From Streptomyces tanashiensis (GTDB lineage: Bacteria > Actinomycetota > Actinomycetes > Streptomycetales > Streptomycetaceae), in NCBI RefSeq assembly GCF_014648895.1, contig NZ_BMRZ01000019.1, positions 62,001 to 126,000 of the forward strand: a stretch of 64,000 nt of DNA. Direction: 5' to 3'. Under the pieces are notes generated by a model. That model made no database searches, was not told the DNA's origin, and saw only the letters and a program-made list of their open reading frames with translations. The first letter of the stretch is position 1, and each line of letters starts with the position of its first letter. The translations under genes and the position numbers were made by a program. Below are positions 34,813 to 43,813 of the stretch, one piece after another.

Positions 34813-36500
34813 CAGAACTCCCCGGAGGTCCGGTCGGTGCGCAGTCGTTCGAGCAGCAGCAGGGACACCGCGCACACCACCATCAGAATCGTCGAGAGGG
34901 CCATCGCCTGGCCGTAGTTGAGCTCGCCGGGCCGGCCGAGCAGCCGGGCCACCGCCACCGGAAGCGTCGGGCTGTCGGGCCGGGCGATGAACACGGTCGC
35001 CCCGAACTCGCCGAGCGACACCGCGAACGCGAACCCGGCCGCGATGAGCAGCGCCCGCCGCACCAGCGGCAGGTCCACCTCGCGCCAGGCCCGCCACGGC
35101 GAGGCGCCGAGCACGGCCGCCGCCTCCCGCAGCCGCTCGTCCACCGCGCGGAGGACCGGCAGCATCGTCCGCACGACGAAGGGGACGCCGACCAGGGCCT
35201 GCGCGAGCGGTACGAGGATCCAGCTGGCCCGCAGGTCGAACGGCGGCTCGTCGAGCGTGATGAGGAACCCGAAGCCGACGGTGACGGCCGACACCCCGAG
35301 CGGCAGCATGAGGAGCGCGTCGAAGCCCCGGACGAGCCGCCCGGCCCGCCTGGTCAGCGCGGCCGCGGCGAGCCCGCCGATGACGAGGGCGATCAGGGTG
35401 GCGACGACGGCGTACCGCAGCGAGTTCCCGATCGTGTCGAGCAGGGGCACGAGGAAGGTGCCGGAGGGGTCGGGGGTCTGCAGGGCCCGGTAGTAGTCGA
35501 GCCCGTACCCGTGGGAGGTGGCGAAGGACCGCTCGACGAGCACCCCGAGCGGCAGCACGATCAGCAGGGCGACGGAGAGCAGCACGCCCGCGAAGAGCGC
35601 CCACTGGCCGATGCCCCGGGGCCGGCGGGCCGCCTCCTCGGGTGCCACCATCCTCAGCGCGGTCTCCCGGCGGCGGACCGTCCGGGCGTGCACGGCGAGG
35701 ACGACGCCGACGGCGACGAACTGCACCATCGTGAGGACGGCCGCCGTCGTCAGGTCGAAGCGGACGACGGTCTGCCGGTAGATCTCCGTCTCCAGGGTGG
35801 AGTACGTGGATCCACCCAGGATCTGGACGACGGCGAAGGAGCTCGCCGTGAACAGGAAGACCATCAGCGCCGCCGCGGCGACCGACGGGGCGAGCGCCGG
35901 CAGGGTCACGGTCCGCCACGCCTTCCAGCGGGACGCGCCGAGGACCCGGGCCGCCTCCTCCTGGCGTGGGTCGAGCTGCGCCCACAGGCCCCCGACGGTC
36001 CGTACGACGACGGCGTAGTTGAAGAACACATGGGCGATCAGGATCGCCCAGACCGTGGTGTCGAGCCGTACGCCCCACAGCTCGTCGAGGAGCCCGCCGC
36101 GACCGACGAGCGCCAGGAAGGCCGTACCGACCATGACGGTCGGCATCACGAAGGGCACGGTGACGACCGCGCGCAGCAGCCCCTTCCCGCGGAAGTCGAA
36201 ACGCGCGAAGACGTACGCGCCGGGCAGCGCGATCAGCAGGGTCAGCCCGGTGGAGGCGAGCGCCTGCCAGAGCGTGAACCACAGGACGTCGAGGATCTCC
36301 GGCCGGCTCAGCGTCTCGCCGAACCGGCCGAACTGCCACACCCCGTCGACCCGCAGCCCGCGCTCCACGATCGAGGCGACGGGCCAGGCGAAGAAGAGCG
36401 CGAAGAAGGCGACGGGCACGGCCATCAGGCCGAGCCGCGCCGCGCTTCCCCGGCGGTCGGGGACTACTTCAGAACGAGCGACGACCACTGCTGGATCCAC
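34812..36500 (-). CDS. thiP: Thiamine ABC transporter permease, ThiP-like (fused double permease)
   Basis: 562 aa with two homologous permease halves, each with six or so membrane segments and an EAA loop (EEAARVLGASRWKAWRTVTLP in the first, EAAAVLGASPWRAWREVDLP in the second). One chain thus supplies both channel halves, as in ThiP. The GTG at 36500 would overlap thiB by 37 bases; later GTG codons in the same frame would shrink the overlap. Operon order is thiB-thiP-thiQ. Confidence 0.88.
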
Positions 36501-37558
36501 GGGTCACGCTTCTCGGCGATCTTCTCGGGCGCCATGGTCTCCGGCTTGTCGATCACCACGCCGTGCTTCGTGAACAGCTCGGGCAGGGCCGCGTCCTTCG
36601 CCACCGGGTTGACGAACATCTGGAGCGGCATGTCCTCCTGGAACTTCTTGGAGATCAGGAAGTCGATCAGCGCCTTGCCGCCCTCGGGGTTCTTCGCCCC
36701 GTTCAGCAGACCCGCGAACTCGGTCTGCCGGAAGCAGGTGCCGGTGGAGACGCCGGTGGGCGCCACCTTCGGCTGCGGCTCGCCGTAGAGCACCTCGACC
36801 GGCGGGCTGGAGGCGTACGACACGACCAGCGGGCGGTCGCCCTTGGCCTGCTTGCCGCCGGCCGAGCCGGAGAACTCCTGGTTGTAGGCGAGCTCCCAGC
36901 TGTCGACGGTCTTCACGCCGTTGGCCTTGAGCTTCTTCCAGTAGTCCTGCCAGCCCTCGTCGCCGTACTTCGCGGCGGTGCCGAGGAGGAAGCCGAGGCC
37001 CGGGGAGGACCGCTCCGGGTTCTCGACGACGAGGAGGTCCTTGTACGCCGGCTTCGCCAGGTCGTCGAAGGTCACCGGCGGCGCCAGCTTCCTGTCGGCG
37101 AAGTACTTCTTGTCGTAGTTGACGCAGATGTCGCCGGAGTCGATCGGGGTGACCCGGTGCTCCTTGTCGAGCTGGTACGCGGCCGGGACCCGGTCCAGGC
37201 CCTTCGCCTCGTACGGGACGAAGATCCCGTTGTCGAGGGCGCGGGACAGCAGCGTGTTGTCGACGCCGAAGAAGACGTCGCCCTGCGGGGAGCCCTTGGT
37301 CAGGATCTCCTTGTTGACGGCCTCACCGGCGTCGCCGCTCTTCAGGACCTTGACGGTGAAACCGGTCTGCCGGGTGAAGTCCGCCAGCACCTCCTTGGAG
37401 GCGTTGAACGAGTCGTGGCTCACCAGCGTCACGGTCTTCGGCGCGGGCTCTCCGGTCTTGCCGGCCGCGCCCCGGACGTCGTCGGTGCCGCACGCGGCGA
37501 GGCTGGTGACGCCGAGCGCCGCGACGAGCGCGGCGGCAGCAGCCTTCTTGATGCTCAC
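36464..37558 (-). CDS. thiB: Thiamine-binding lipoprotein, ThiB/TbpA-like
   Basis: 364 aa from a GTG at 37558, eight bases after a perfect AGGAGG. Lipoprotein signal with cysteine C23 (LAAC). The mature part matches the ThiB pattern: VTLVSHDSFNASKEVLADF, GDVFFGVDNTLLSRAL, DSGDICVNYDKKYF. It captures thiamine or its phosphates outside the membrane. The leader RNA carries a TPP aptamer, so expression should fall when thiamine pyrophosphate is abundant. Confidence 0.93.
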   Translation of the reverse strand: MSIKKAAAAALVAALGVTSLAACGTDDVRGAAGKTGEPAPKTVTLVSHDSFNASKEVLADFTRQTGFTVKVLKSGDAGEAVNKEILTKGSPQGDVFFGVDNTLLSRALDNGIFVPYEAKGLDRVPAAYQLDKEHRVTPIDSGDICVNYDKKYFADRKLAPPVTFDDLAKPAYKDLLVVENPERSSPGLGFLLGTAAKYGDEGWQDYWKKLKANGVKTVDSWELAYNQEFSGSAGGKQAKGDRPLVVSYASSPPVEVLYGEPQPKVAPTGVSTGTCFRQTEFAGLLNGAKNPEGGKALIDFLISKKFQEDMPLQMFVNPVAKDAALPELFTKHGVVIDKPETMAPEKIAEKRDPWIQQWSSLVLK

Positions 37559-37569
37559 TGGAATTTCCT

Positions 37570-37618
37570 CCTGGGTATGACCAGGAAGAGACGCGGCCCC
37601 GCCCACCCGAAGGTGGGC
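37570..37618 (-). promoter_or_regulatory. Probable expression platform of the TPP riboswitch
   Basis: Two hairpins follow the aptamer. A GCCCACC / GGTGGGC stem with a TTCG tetraloop lies at 37601-37618. A CCTGG / CCAGG stem at 37570-37585 places part of the AGGAGG Shine-Dalgarno (37567-37572) in its 3' arm. No T-run follows, so control by masking the ribosome-binding site looks more likely than termination. Confidence 0.6.
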
Positions 37619-37642
37619 AGGGCGCAACAGCTTGAGTTACGA

Positions 37643-37733
37643 CCGAACTTCCTACCCAGAATGACCTGGGCGAGGTTCAGAGGGTCTGCGGTCCTACGGT
37701 GACCGCACTCTCAGCGCTGTGGCGCTCCCCTGT
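37643..37733 (-). ncRNA. TPP riboswitch aptamer in the thiB leader
   Basis: Read on the minus strand: ACAGGGGAGC at the 5' end, CTGAGA (37709-37714) with a following GC-rich variable arm, GACCC, CTGAACCT (37673-37680) and CTGGGTAGGAAG at the 3' end. These are the conserved Thi-box blocks in the right order and spacing. It lies 85 bases upstream of the thiB GTG, directly ahead of a thiamine importer. Confidence 0.93.
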
Positions 37734-37770
37734 CGGAATATGGAGATGTGTTCGAGCTCAGACTACAAGG

Positions 37771-38883
37771 TCAGCGCTCCGCGGCCGCGAGCTGTCCACA
37801 GGCACCGTCGATCTCCTGGCCCCGGGTGTCCCGCACGGTCACCGGCACGCCGTGGCGGGCGATCGCCTCGACGAAGGCCTTCTCGTCCTCGGGGCGGGAC
37901 GCCGTCCACTTCGAACCGGGCGTCGGGTTCAGCGGGATCAGGTTGACGTGCACCCGCTTGCCCTTGAGCAGCCGGCCGAGCAGGTCACCCCGCCAGGCCT
38001 GGTCGTTGATGTCCCGGATGAGGGCGTACTCGATGGAGATCCGGCGCCCGGACTTCTCCGCGTACTCCCAGGCCGCGTCGAGGACCTCCCGCACCTTCCA
38101 GCGCGTGTTGACGGGTACCAGGGTGTCGCGGAGCTCGTCGTCCGGAGCGTGCAGCGAGACCGCGAGCCGGCACTTGAAGCCCTCGTCGGCGAAGCGCAGC
38201 ATCGCGGGCACGAGACCGACGGTGGAGACGGTGATGCCGCGCTGCGAGAGCCCGAGGCCGTCCGGCTCGGGGTCGGTCAGCCGCCGGATGGCGCCGACGA
38301 CCCGCTTGTAGTTGGCGAGGGGCTCGCCCATGCCCATGAACACGATGTTGGACAGCCGCGCCGGCCCGCCGGGCACCTCGCCGTCGCGCAGGGAGCGCAT
38401 CCCGTCCACGATCTGGTGCACGATCTCGGCGGTCGACAGGTTCCGGTCGAGGCCCGCCTGCCCGGTCGCGCAGAACGGGCAGTTCATCCCGCATCCGGCC
38501 TGCGAGGAGATGCACATGGTCACCCGGTCCGGGTAGCGCATGAGCACCGACTCCACGAGCGTGCCGTCGTGCAGCCGCCACAGGGTCTTGCGGGTGGTGT
38601 CGTCGTCGCACGAGATGTGCCGCACCACGGACATCAGATCGGGCAGCAGCTCCCCGGCCAGCTTCTCCCGCGAGGCGGCCGGGATGTCGGTCCACTCGGC
38701 GGGGTCGTGCGCGTACCGCGCGAAGTAGTGCGTGGACAGCTGCTTGGCGCGGAACGGCTTCTCGCCGATCGCGGCGACGGCCTCCTTCCGCTCGGCGGGC
38801 GAGAGGTCGGCCAGGTGCCGCGGCGGCTTCTTGGCTCCGCGGGGGGCGACGAAAGTGAGTTCTCCGGGCACTGGACGGGCCAC
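37771..38883 (-). CDS. rlmN: 23S rRNA (adenine-2503-C2)-methyltransferase (dual-specificity RlmN)
   Basis: 370 aa from the GTG at 38883 (GGAG upstream; the longer frame to 39027 is not RlmN-like). Radical SAM cluster cysteines C131, C135 and C138 (CGMNCPFC), GMGEPLANY SAM-binding motif, and the methylation-cycle cysteine near the C-terminus (DGACGQL). It methylates A2503 of 23S rRNA and A37 of some tRNAs. Position between cdsA and the thi operon, same strand. Confidence 0.95.
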   Translation of the reverse strand: MARPVPGELTFVAPRGAKKPPRHLADLSPAERKEAVAAIGEKPFRAKQLSTHYFARYAHDPAEWTDIPAASREKLAGELLPDLMSVVRHISCDDDTTRKTLWRLHDGTLVESVLMRYPDRVTMCISSQAGCGMNCPFCATGQAGLDRNLSTAEIVHQIVDGMRSLRDGEVPGGPARLSNIVFMGMGEPLANYKRVVGAIRRLTDPEPDGLGLSQRGITVSTVGLVPAMLRFADEGFKCRLAVSLHAPDDELRDTLVPVNTRWKVREVLDAAWEYAEKSGRRISIEYALIRDINDQAWRGDLLGRLLKGKRVHVNLIPLNPTPGSKWTASRPEDEKAFVEAIARHGVPVTVRDTRGQEIDGACGQLAAAER

Positions 38884-39001
38884 GATCGGGTGTCTCCTCA
38901 GACGGCACGAGGTCCGGCATCCCGCATCGGCGGGAAGGGCGGCATCACGATGCCGGAGCCAGGAGACCTCACTGGACCGTCCCCGCAGCGGCGAGGACGA
39001 C

Positions 39002-39037
39002 GGAAGGGCCCGCGGCGCACGCGCCACGAGCCCTTCC
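39002..39037 (-). terminator. Terminator-like hairpin behind cdsA
   Basis: GGAAGGGC / GCCCTTCC outer arms with an inner GGCGC / GCGCC stem. It lies 18 bases after the cdsA stop (39055) and ahead of rlmN, and could end or reduce transcription from the pyrH-frr-cdsA unit. Confidence 0.5.
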
Positions 39038-39054
39038 AGAGTACCCGCTGTCCG

Positions 39055-40158
39055 TCAAGCCGTTCCGACGAACAAGGCCAGCAGCAGCCACACCACCGGT
39101 GCCGTCGGCAGCAGGGAGTCCAGGCGGTCCATGATGCCGCCGTGGCCCGGCAGCAGCGTGCCCATGTCCTTGATGCCCAGGTCACGCTTGATCATCGACT
39201 CGCCGAGGTCGCCGAGCGTCGCGCTCGCCGCCACCGCAAGGCCGAGGATCAGCCCCTGCCACCAGGCACCCTCGTCGATCATGAACTCCATGCACAGCGC
39301 GCCCGCCGCCATCGCGAACGTCACCGCGCCGACCAGACCCTCCCGGGTCTTGCCGGGACTGATCCGCGGAGCCAGCTTGTGCTTCCCGAAGCGCCAGCCG
39401 ACCGCGTACGCCCCCGTGTCGCTGACCACGGTCAGGATCAGGAAGGTCAGCACCCGCTCCGGGCCGTCGTCCGCGGTCAGCAGCAGCGCCACGAAGGTCG
39501 CCAGGAACGGCACGTAGAACGCCGCGAAGACGCCCGCCGTGACGTCCTTCAGGTAGCCCTCGGGAGGCTCCGTCATCCGCCAGACGAGCACCGCGAGCGC
39601 CGTCAGGGCCATCGCCACCCAGGCACCCTCGGCACCCCGGACGTAGCCGGCGACGACCATCGCCGCACCGCCGACCGCGAGCGGCACCAGCGGAGCCTTG
39701 ATCCCCTTGCGCTCCTGGAGGCGGGAGGTCAGCTCCCACAGCCCGACCACCACGGCGACCGCTATCACCCCGATGAACGCCGGCGCCCAGATGTACAGCG
39801 AGGCGATGATGACGGCCCCGAGGCCGACCCCGACCCCTATGGCCGCGCCCAGATTGCGCCCCGCGCTCTTCTTCTGCCGTGGCGCCGTCGGCGCGGGCGG
39901 CGGAGGCGGGGTGGGGCTGGACATGGGCTCCTGCGGGTGCTCGTGCGGCGTCTCGTCACGGAACAGGGGACCGCTCGGGTGAGCGGCCCCCCGACCGTGA
40001 CCGTCCTGGAATCCGCCGGCGGGAACGTCGGGCACGATGGGCATGGGCCGAGTCTGCGCCGCCTGATGCCGATCGTATGCGGGACCCGCCGGGGCGGGCC
40101 CCTGGTCGGGTCCCCCACGGCCGGAACCGGCCGGGGCCCCCCAGGAAGAGTCGTTCAT
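39055..40158 (-). CDS. cdsA: Phosphatidate cytidylyltransferase
   Basis: 367 aa. About 95 N-terminal residues are a Pro/Gly/Ala-rich cytosolic tail. Eight or so membrane helices follow. The CTP_transf_1 signature is near the C-terminus: KRDLGIKDMGTLLPGHGGIMDRLDS. It makes CDP-diacylglycerol from CTP and phosphatidic acid. The ATG at 40158 overlaps the frr stop by one base (TGATG). Confidence 0.93.
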   Translation of the reverse strand: MNDSSWGAPAGSGRGGPDQGPAPAGPAYDRHQAAQTRPMPIVPDVPAGGFQDGHGRGAAHPSGPLFRDETPHEHPQEPMSSPTPPPPPAPTAPRQKKSAGRNLGAAIGVGVGLGAVIIASLYIWAPAFIGVIAVAVVVGLWELTSRLQERKGIKAPLVPLAVGGAAMVVAGYVRGAEGAWVAMALTALAVLVWRMTEPPEGYLKDVTAGVFAAFYVPFLATFVALLLTADDGPERVLTFLILTVVSDTGAYAVGWRFGKHKLAPRISPGKTREGLVGAVTFAMAAGALCMEFMIDEGAWWQGLILGLAVAASATLGDLGESMIKRDLGIKDMGTLLPGHGGIMDRLDSLLPTAPVVWLLLALFVGTA

Positions 40159-40715
40159 CAGACCTCGAGCAGCTCGGCTTCCTTGTGCTTGAGCAGCTCG
40201 TCCACCTGCGCGACGTACTTCGCGGTGGTGTCGTCGAGCTCCTTCTCGGCGCGGCGGCCCTCGTCCTCGCCGACCTCGCCGTCCTTGACGAGCTTGTCGA
40301 TGGTCTCCTTGGCCTTGCGGCGCACCGAGCGGATCGAGATCTTCGAGTCCTCGGCCTTGCCCTTGGCGACCTTGATGTACTCCCGGCGGCGCTCCTCGGT
40401 CAGCTCGGGGAACACCACCCGGATGATGTTGCCGTCGTTGCTCGGGTTGACCCCGAGGTCCGAGTCCCGGATCGCCTGCTCGATGTTGCGCAGGGCGCTC
40501 TTGTCGAACGGCGTCACCACGGCCATGCGCGGCTCCGGGACGGAGAAGGACGCCAGCTGGTTGATGGGGGTGATGGCACCGTAGTAGTCGGCCACGATCT
40601 TGTTGAACATCGCCGGGTGCGCACGGCCGGTGCGGATCGCGGCGAAGTCCTCCTTGGCGACCACGACGGCCTTCTCCATCTTCTCCTCGGCCTCGAGGAG
40701 GGTCTCTTCGATCAC
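40158..40715 (-). CDS. frr: Ribosome recycling factor
   Basis: 185 aa from the GTG at 40715, the usual family length; the GTG one codon earlier would give 186. All-alpha arm plus beta domain pattern: EETLLEAEEKMEKAV, RTGRAHPAMFNKI, NIIRVVFPELTEERRREYIKVAK, KELDDTTAKYVAQVDELLKHKEAELLEV. Splits post-termination ribosomes with EF-G. Located between pyrH and cdsA. Confidence 0.97.
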   Translation of the reverse strand: MIEETLLEAEEKMEKAVVVAKEDFAAIRTGRAHPAMFNKIVADYYGAITPINQLASFSVPEPRMAVVTPFDKSALRNIEQAIRDSDLGVNPSNDGNIIRVVFPELTEERRREYIKVAKGKAEDSKISIRSVRRKAKETIDKLVKDGEVGEDEGRRAEKELDDTTAKYVAQVDELLKHKEAELLEV

Positions 40716-40809
40716 CACATGCTCCTGCGTGTCGTCGCGTTGTGTCCTGCACGGTGTACGACCGGCAGGGCTCTGTCCATCCCCTTGCGGGGCGGTTCCC
40801 CGGTTCGGG

Positions 40810-41574
40810 TCAGGCCCGGGTGCCCTGGTCGCTCACGAGCGTGCCGATCTTCTCACCCTTCACCGCGCGAGCGATATTGCCCTCGGTGAGCAGTTCGAAG
40901 ACGAGGATCGGGAGGTTGTTGTCCCGGCACAGGGTGATGGCGGTGGCGTCGGCGACCTTGAGGTCGCGGGAGATCACCTCGCCGTACTCGAGGGCGTCGA
41001 ACTTGACCGCGTCGGGGTTGGCCTTCGGGTCGGAGTCGTAGACGCCGTCCACGCCGTTCTTGCCCATGAGCAGGGCCTCGGCGTCGATCTCCAGGGCCCG
41101 CTGGGCGGCGGTGGTGTCCGTGGAGAAGTACGGCATGCCCATGCCCGCACCGAAGATGACCACGCGGCCCTTCTCCAGGTGGCGCACGGCGCGCAGCGGG
41201 ATGTACGGCTCGGCGACCTGCCCCATGGTGATGGCGGTCTGGACGCGGGAGTCGATGCCCTCCTTCTCCAGGAAGTCCTGGAGCGCGAGGCAGTTCATCA
41301 CGGTGCCGAGCATGCCCATGTAGTCGGAGCGGGCCCGGTCCATGCCGCGCTGCTGGAGCTCGGCGCCGCGGAAGAAGTTGCCGCCGCCGATCACGATCGC
41401 GATCTCCGCGCCGTCGCGGACGACGGCCGCGATCTCACGCGCGATGGCGTGCACGACGTCGGGGTCGACGCCCAGGCCGGTACCGCCGGAGAAAGCTTCT
41501 CCGGACAGCTTCAGCATGTAGCGGCCGGCCTTCTTGCCGTTGTTGTCGTCGCCCTGTACGGCGCCCTGGTTCAT
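40810..41574 (-). CDS. pyrH: UMP kinase
   Basis: 254 aa from the ATG at 41574 with GAGGAG upstream. Amino-acid-kinase fold: LKLSGEAFSG at the phosphate loop, VIGGGNFFRG, GMGMPYFSTDTTAAQRA, and DATAITLCRDNNLPI. Phosphorylates UMP to UDP for RNA, DNA and cell wall precursors. A long hairpin separates it from tsf. Confidence 0.97.
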   Translation of the reverse strand: MNQGAVQGDDNNGKKAGRYMLKLSGEAFSGGTGLGVDPDVVHAIAREIAAVVRDGAEIAIVIGGGNFFRGAELQQRGMDRARSDYMGMLGTVMNCLALQDFLEKEGIDSRVQTAITMGQVAEPYIPLRAVRHLEKGRVVIFGAGMGMPYFSTDTTAAQRALEIDAEALLMGKNGVDGVYDSDPKANPDAVKFDALEYGEVISRDLKVADATAITLCRDNNLPILVFELLTEGNIARAVKGEKIGTLVSDQGTRA

Positions 41575-41598
41575 GGAGATCTCCTCGTGCACATACGA

Positions 41599-41650
41599 AG
41601 GAGGCCATTGCCTTGGGTCCTCGCGGTATCCCGTACGGCAATGGCCTCCT
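41599..41650 (-). terminator. Long-loop hairpin between tsf and pyrH
   Basis: Fourteen perfect pairs (AGGAGGCCATTGCC with its complement, 41599-41612 and 41637-41650) around a 24-nt loop. It starts 88 bases after the tsf stop and lies 25 bases upstream of the pyrH start. It could end the rpsB-tsf message or tune read-through into pyrH. Because one arm contains AGGAGG it may also present a false ribosome-binding site. Confidence 0.6.
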
Positions 41651-41737
41651 CGTCAGATCTGCGGTCGTCCTGCGCGTGCGCGGACGACTGCCTCAGACCC
41701 TACCGGGGTCCGGCGTCCGTCGCGTTCGCGTACGGAC

Positions 41738-42574
41738 TCAGATGCCGACCTTGATGCGGGTGAAGCGCTTCAGGGTGACACCGGCCTCGTCCAGGACCTT
41801 CTGGACGGACTTCTTGTTGTCAAGGGCGTACGGCTGGCCGAGCAGCGTGGCGTCCTTGAAGAAGCCGTTGACGCGACCCTCGACGATCTTGGCGATCGCG
41901 GCCTCGGGCTTGCCCTCGGCGCGGGTGGTCTCCTCGGCGATGCGACGCTCGGACTCGACGACCTCGGCCGGAATGTCTTCCTTGGTGAGGTACTTCGGCG
42001 CGAAGGCGGCGATGTGCTGGGCGACACCCTTGGCGACGTCGGCGTCGGCCTTGTCGAACTCGACGAGGACACCGATCTGCGGCGGGAGGTCCGGCATCGT
42101 GCGGTGCATGTACGCGTAGACGAAGCCGTCGGCGTACTGCGCGAAGCGGTCCAGGACGATCTTCTCGCCGAGGTTGGCGTTGGCCTCGTCGACGAACGCC
42201 TGCACGGTCTTGCCGGCCTCGATCTCGGAGGCGAGCAGCGCGGCCAGGTCGGCCGGGGCGGTGGCGGCGACGTGCTCGGCCAGCTGGGCGGCGACGGCCT
42301 GGAACTTGTCACCCTTGGCGACGAAGTCCGTCTCGCACTTCAGCTCGACCAGGACACCGGAGGTGTTGTCGTCGGCGATGAGGGAGACCACGGCGCCGTT
42401 CTCGGCAGAGCGGCCCTCGCGCTTGGCGACGCCCTTCTGACCCTTGATACGCAGCGCCTCGACGGCCTTGTCGACGTTGCCGTCGGCCTCGTCCAGGGCC
42501 TTCTTGCAGTCCATCATGCCGGCGCCGGTGAGCTCGCGGAGCTTCTTGACGTCAGCGGCGGTGTAGTTCGCCAT
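41738..42574 (-). CDS. tsf: Translation elongation factor Ts
   Basis: 278 aa. N-terminal UBA-like domain with VKKLRELTGAGMMDCKKAL, then KGVAKREGRSAENGAV and the core domain. Nucleotide exchange factor for EF-Tu. 102 bases downstream of rpsB with a strong hairpin in the gap, so likely co-transcribed at reduced level. Confidence 0.97.
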   Translation of the reverse strand: MANYTAADVKKLRELTGAGMMDCKKALDEADGNVDKAVEALRIKGQKGVAKREGRSAENGAVVSLIADDNTSGVLVELKCETDFVAKGDKFQAVAAQLAEHVAATAPADLAALLASEIEAGKTVQAFVDEANANLGEKIVLDRFAQYADGFVYAYMHRTMPDLPPQIGVLVEFDKADADVAKGVAQHIAAFAPKYLTKEDIPAEVVESERRIAEETTRAEGKPEAAIAKIVEGRVNGFFKDATLLGQPYALDNKKSVQKVLDEAGVTLKRFTRIKVGI

Positions 42575-42623
42575 GAGTCTGTTTCTCTCTCGAAGTCTGA
42601 AAGATCGGGCGGGTCCACGGGTG

Positions 42624-42654
42624 GACGGCGGGGGCTTCGTGGGCCCCCGCCGTC
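42624..42654 (-). terminator. Hairpin between rpsB and tsf
   Basis: Twelve perfect G/C-rich pairs (GACGGCGGGGGC / GCCCCCGCCGTC) with a 7-nt loop. It lies 22 bases after the rpsB stop. A partial terminator here would set the S2 to EF-Ts ratio. Confidence 0.65.
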
Positions 42655-42676
42655 GTCACCCGAAGGTCCTGAAGGG

Positions 42677-43558
42677 TCAGGCCTGCTCGGCGTCCGTGGC
42701 CGGAGCCTCGGCGGCGGCCTCGGCCGGAGCCTCGGCAGCGGCCTCGGCGGCGGGGGCCTCGACAGCCTCGTCGGCCTTCTTCTCGCCCTCGAGCAGGTCG
42801 CGCTCCCACTCGGCGAGGGGCTCTCCGGCGGCCTTCTCGCCCGGCTTCGAGTCGCCGGTCGCGGCGCCGGAGCGGGCGATGAGGCCCTCGGCGACGGCGT
42901 CGGCGATCACGCGGGTGAGCAGGGTGACGGAGCGGATCGCGTCGTCGTTGCCCGGGATCTTGTAGTCGACCTCGTCGGGGTCGCAGTTGGTGTCGAGGAT
43001 CGCGACGACCGGGATGTGGAGCTTGCGCGCCTCACCGACGGCGATGTGCTCCTTCTTGGTGTCGACGATCCAGACGGCGCTCGGCACCTTCTGCATCTCG
43101 CGGATACCACCGAGGGTCTTCTCCAGCTTGGCCTTCTCGCGGGAGAGGACCAGGAGCTCCTTCTTGGTGAGACCCGAGGCGGCGACGTCCTCGAAGTCGA
43201 TCTGCTCGAGCTCCTTGAGGCGCTGCAGACGCTTGTAGACGGTGGAGAAGTTGGTGAGCATGCCACCGAGCCAACGCTGGTTGACGTACGGCATGCCGAC
43301 ACGCGTCGCCTGCTCGGCGATGGCCTCCTGGGCCTGCTTCTTCGTACCGACGAACATGATGGAGCCGCCGTGCGCGACGGTCTCCTTGACGAACTCGTAG
43401 GCGCGGTCGATGTACGACAGCGACTGGAGCAGGTCGATGATGTAGATGCCGTTGCGCTCGGTGAAGATGAAGCGCTTCATCTTCGGGTTCCAGCGACGGG
43501 TCTGGTGACCGAAGTGGACGCCGCTCTCCAGCAGCTCCCGCATCGTGACGACGGCCAT
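42677..43558 (-). CDS. rpsB: 30S ribosomal protein S2
   Basis: 293 aa from the ATG at 43558 (AAGGAG upstream). Typical core: MRELLESGVHFGHQTRRWNP, FVGTKKQAQEAI, NQRWLGGMLTNF, DTNCDPDEVDYKIPGNDDA. An Ala/Glu-rich tail of about 45 residues extends the C-terminus, a common actinomycete feature. A longer frame to 43762 lies in the leader and is not coding. Confidence 0.97.
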   Translation of the reverse strand: MAVVTMRELLESGVHFGHQTRRWNPKMKRFIFTERNGIYIIDLLQSLSYIDRAYEFVKETVAHGGSIMFVGTKKQAQEAIAEQATRVGMPYVNQRWLGGMLTNFSTVYKRLQRLKELEQIDFEDVAASGLTKKELLVLSREKAKLEKTLGGIREMQKVPSAVWIVDTKKEHIAVGEARKLHIPVVAILDTNCDPDEVDYKIPGNDDAIRSVTLLTRVIADAVAEGLIARSGAATGDSKPGEKAAGEPLAEWERDLLEGEKKADEAVEAPAAEAAAEAPAEAAAEAPATDAEQA

Positions 43559-43813
43559 GGCCGTATCTCCTTGGGTTTCTCGGTTGTGTTCCTGACGCCC
43601 CGGCGCGCCGTGCCACGAAGGACCGAAAGGCGCTGCCACCCGCCGTGAAGGCTGGTGGCGGGGCGTGCGAAGTCGACCCGGTGACCCGAGTCGCCATAGG
43701 AAGTGTACGGGACCCCGGGAGCGCCGGGTGACGGCACTGTCCACAACCGGCGAGTAGTCCACAGATACCGTCTGTCATCGGAACGAACCGGACGCCCGGG
43801 GGAGCCTTCCCCC
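43559..43813. other. Divergent region between rpsB and the M23-like gene
   Basis: 255 bases. On the rpsB side there is a GCCACC / GGTGGC stem (43635-43640 with 43654-43659) that may be part of the leader. Two sequences one base off the Streptomyces DnaA box TTGTCCACA lie at 43737-43745 (CTGTCCACA) and 43755-43763 (TAGTCCACA), 18 bases apart. No ORF; promoter elements not clear. Confidence 0.4.

Noticed and set aside
43559..43762. N-terminal extension of rpsB to 43762
   Set aside because: S2 proteins start at the MAVVTMREL position, where AAGGAG is also found; the extension is leader RNA.
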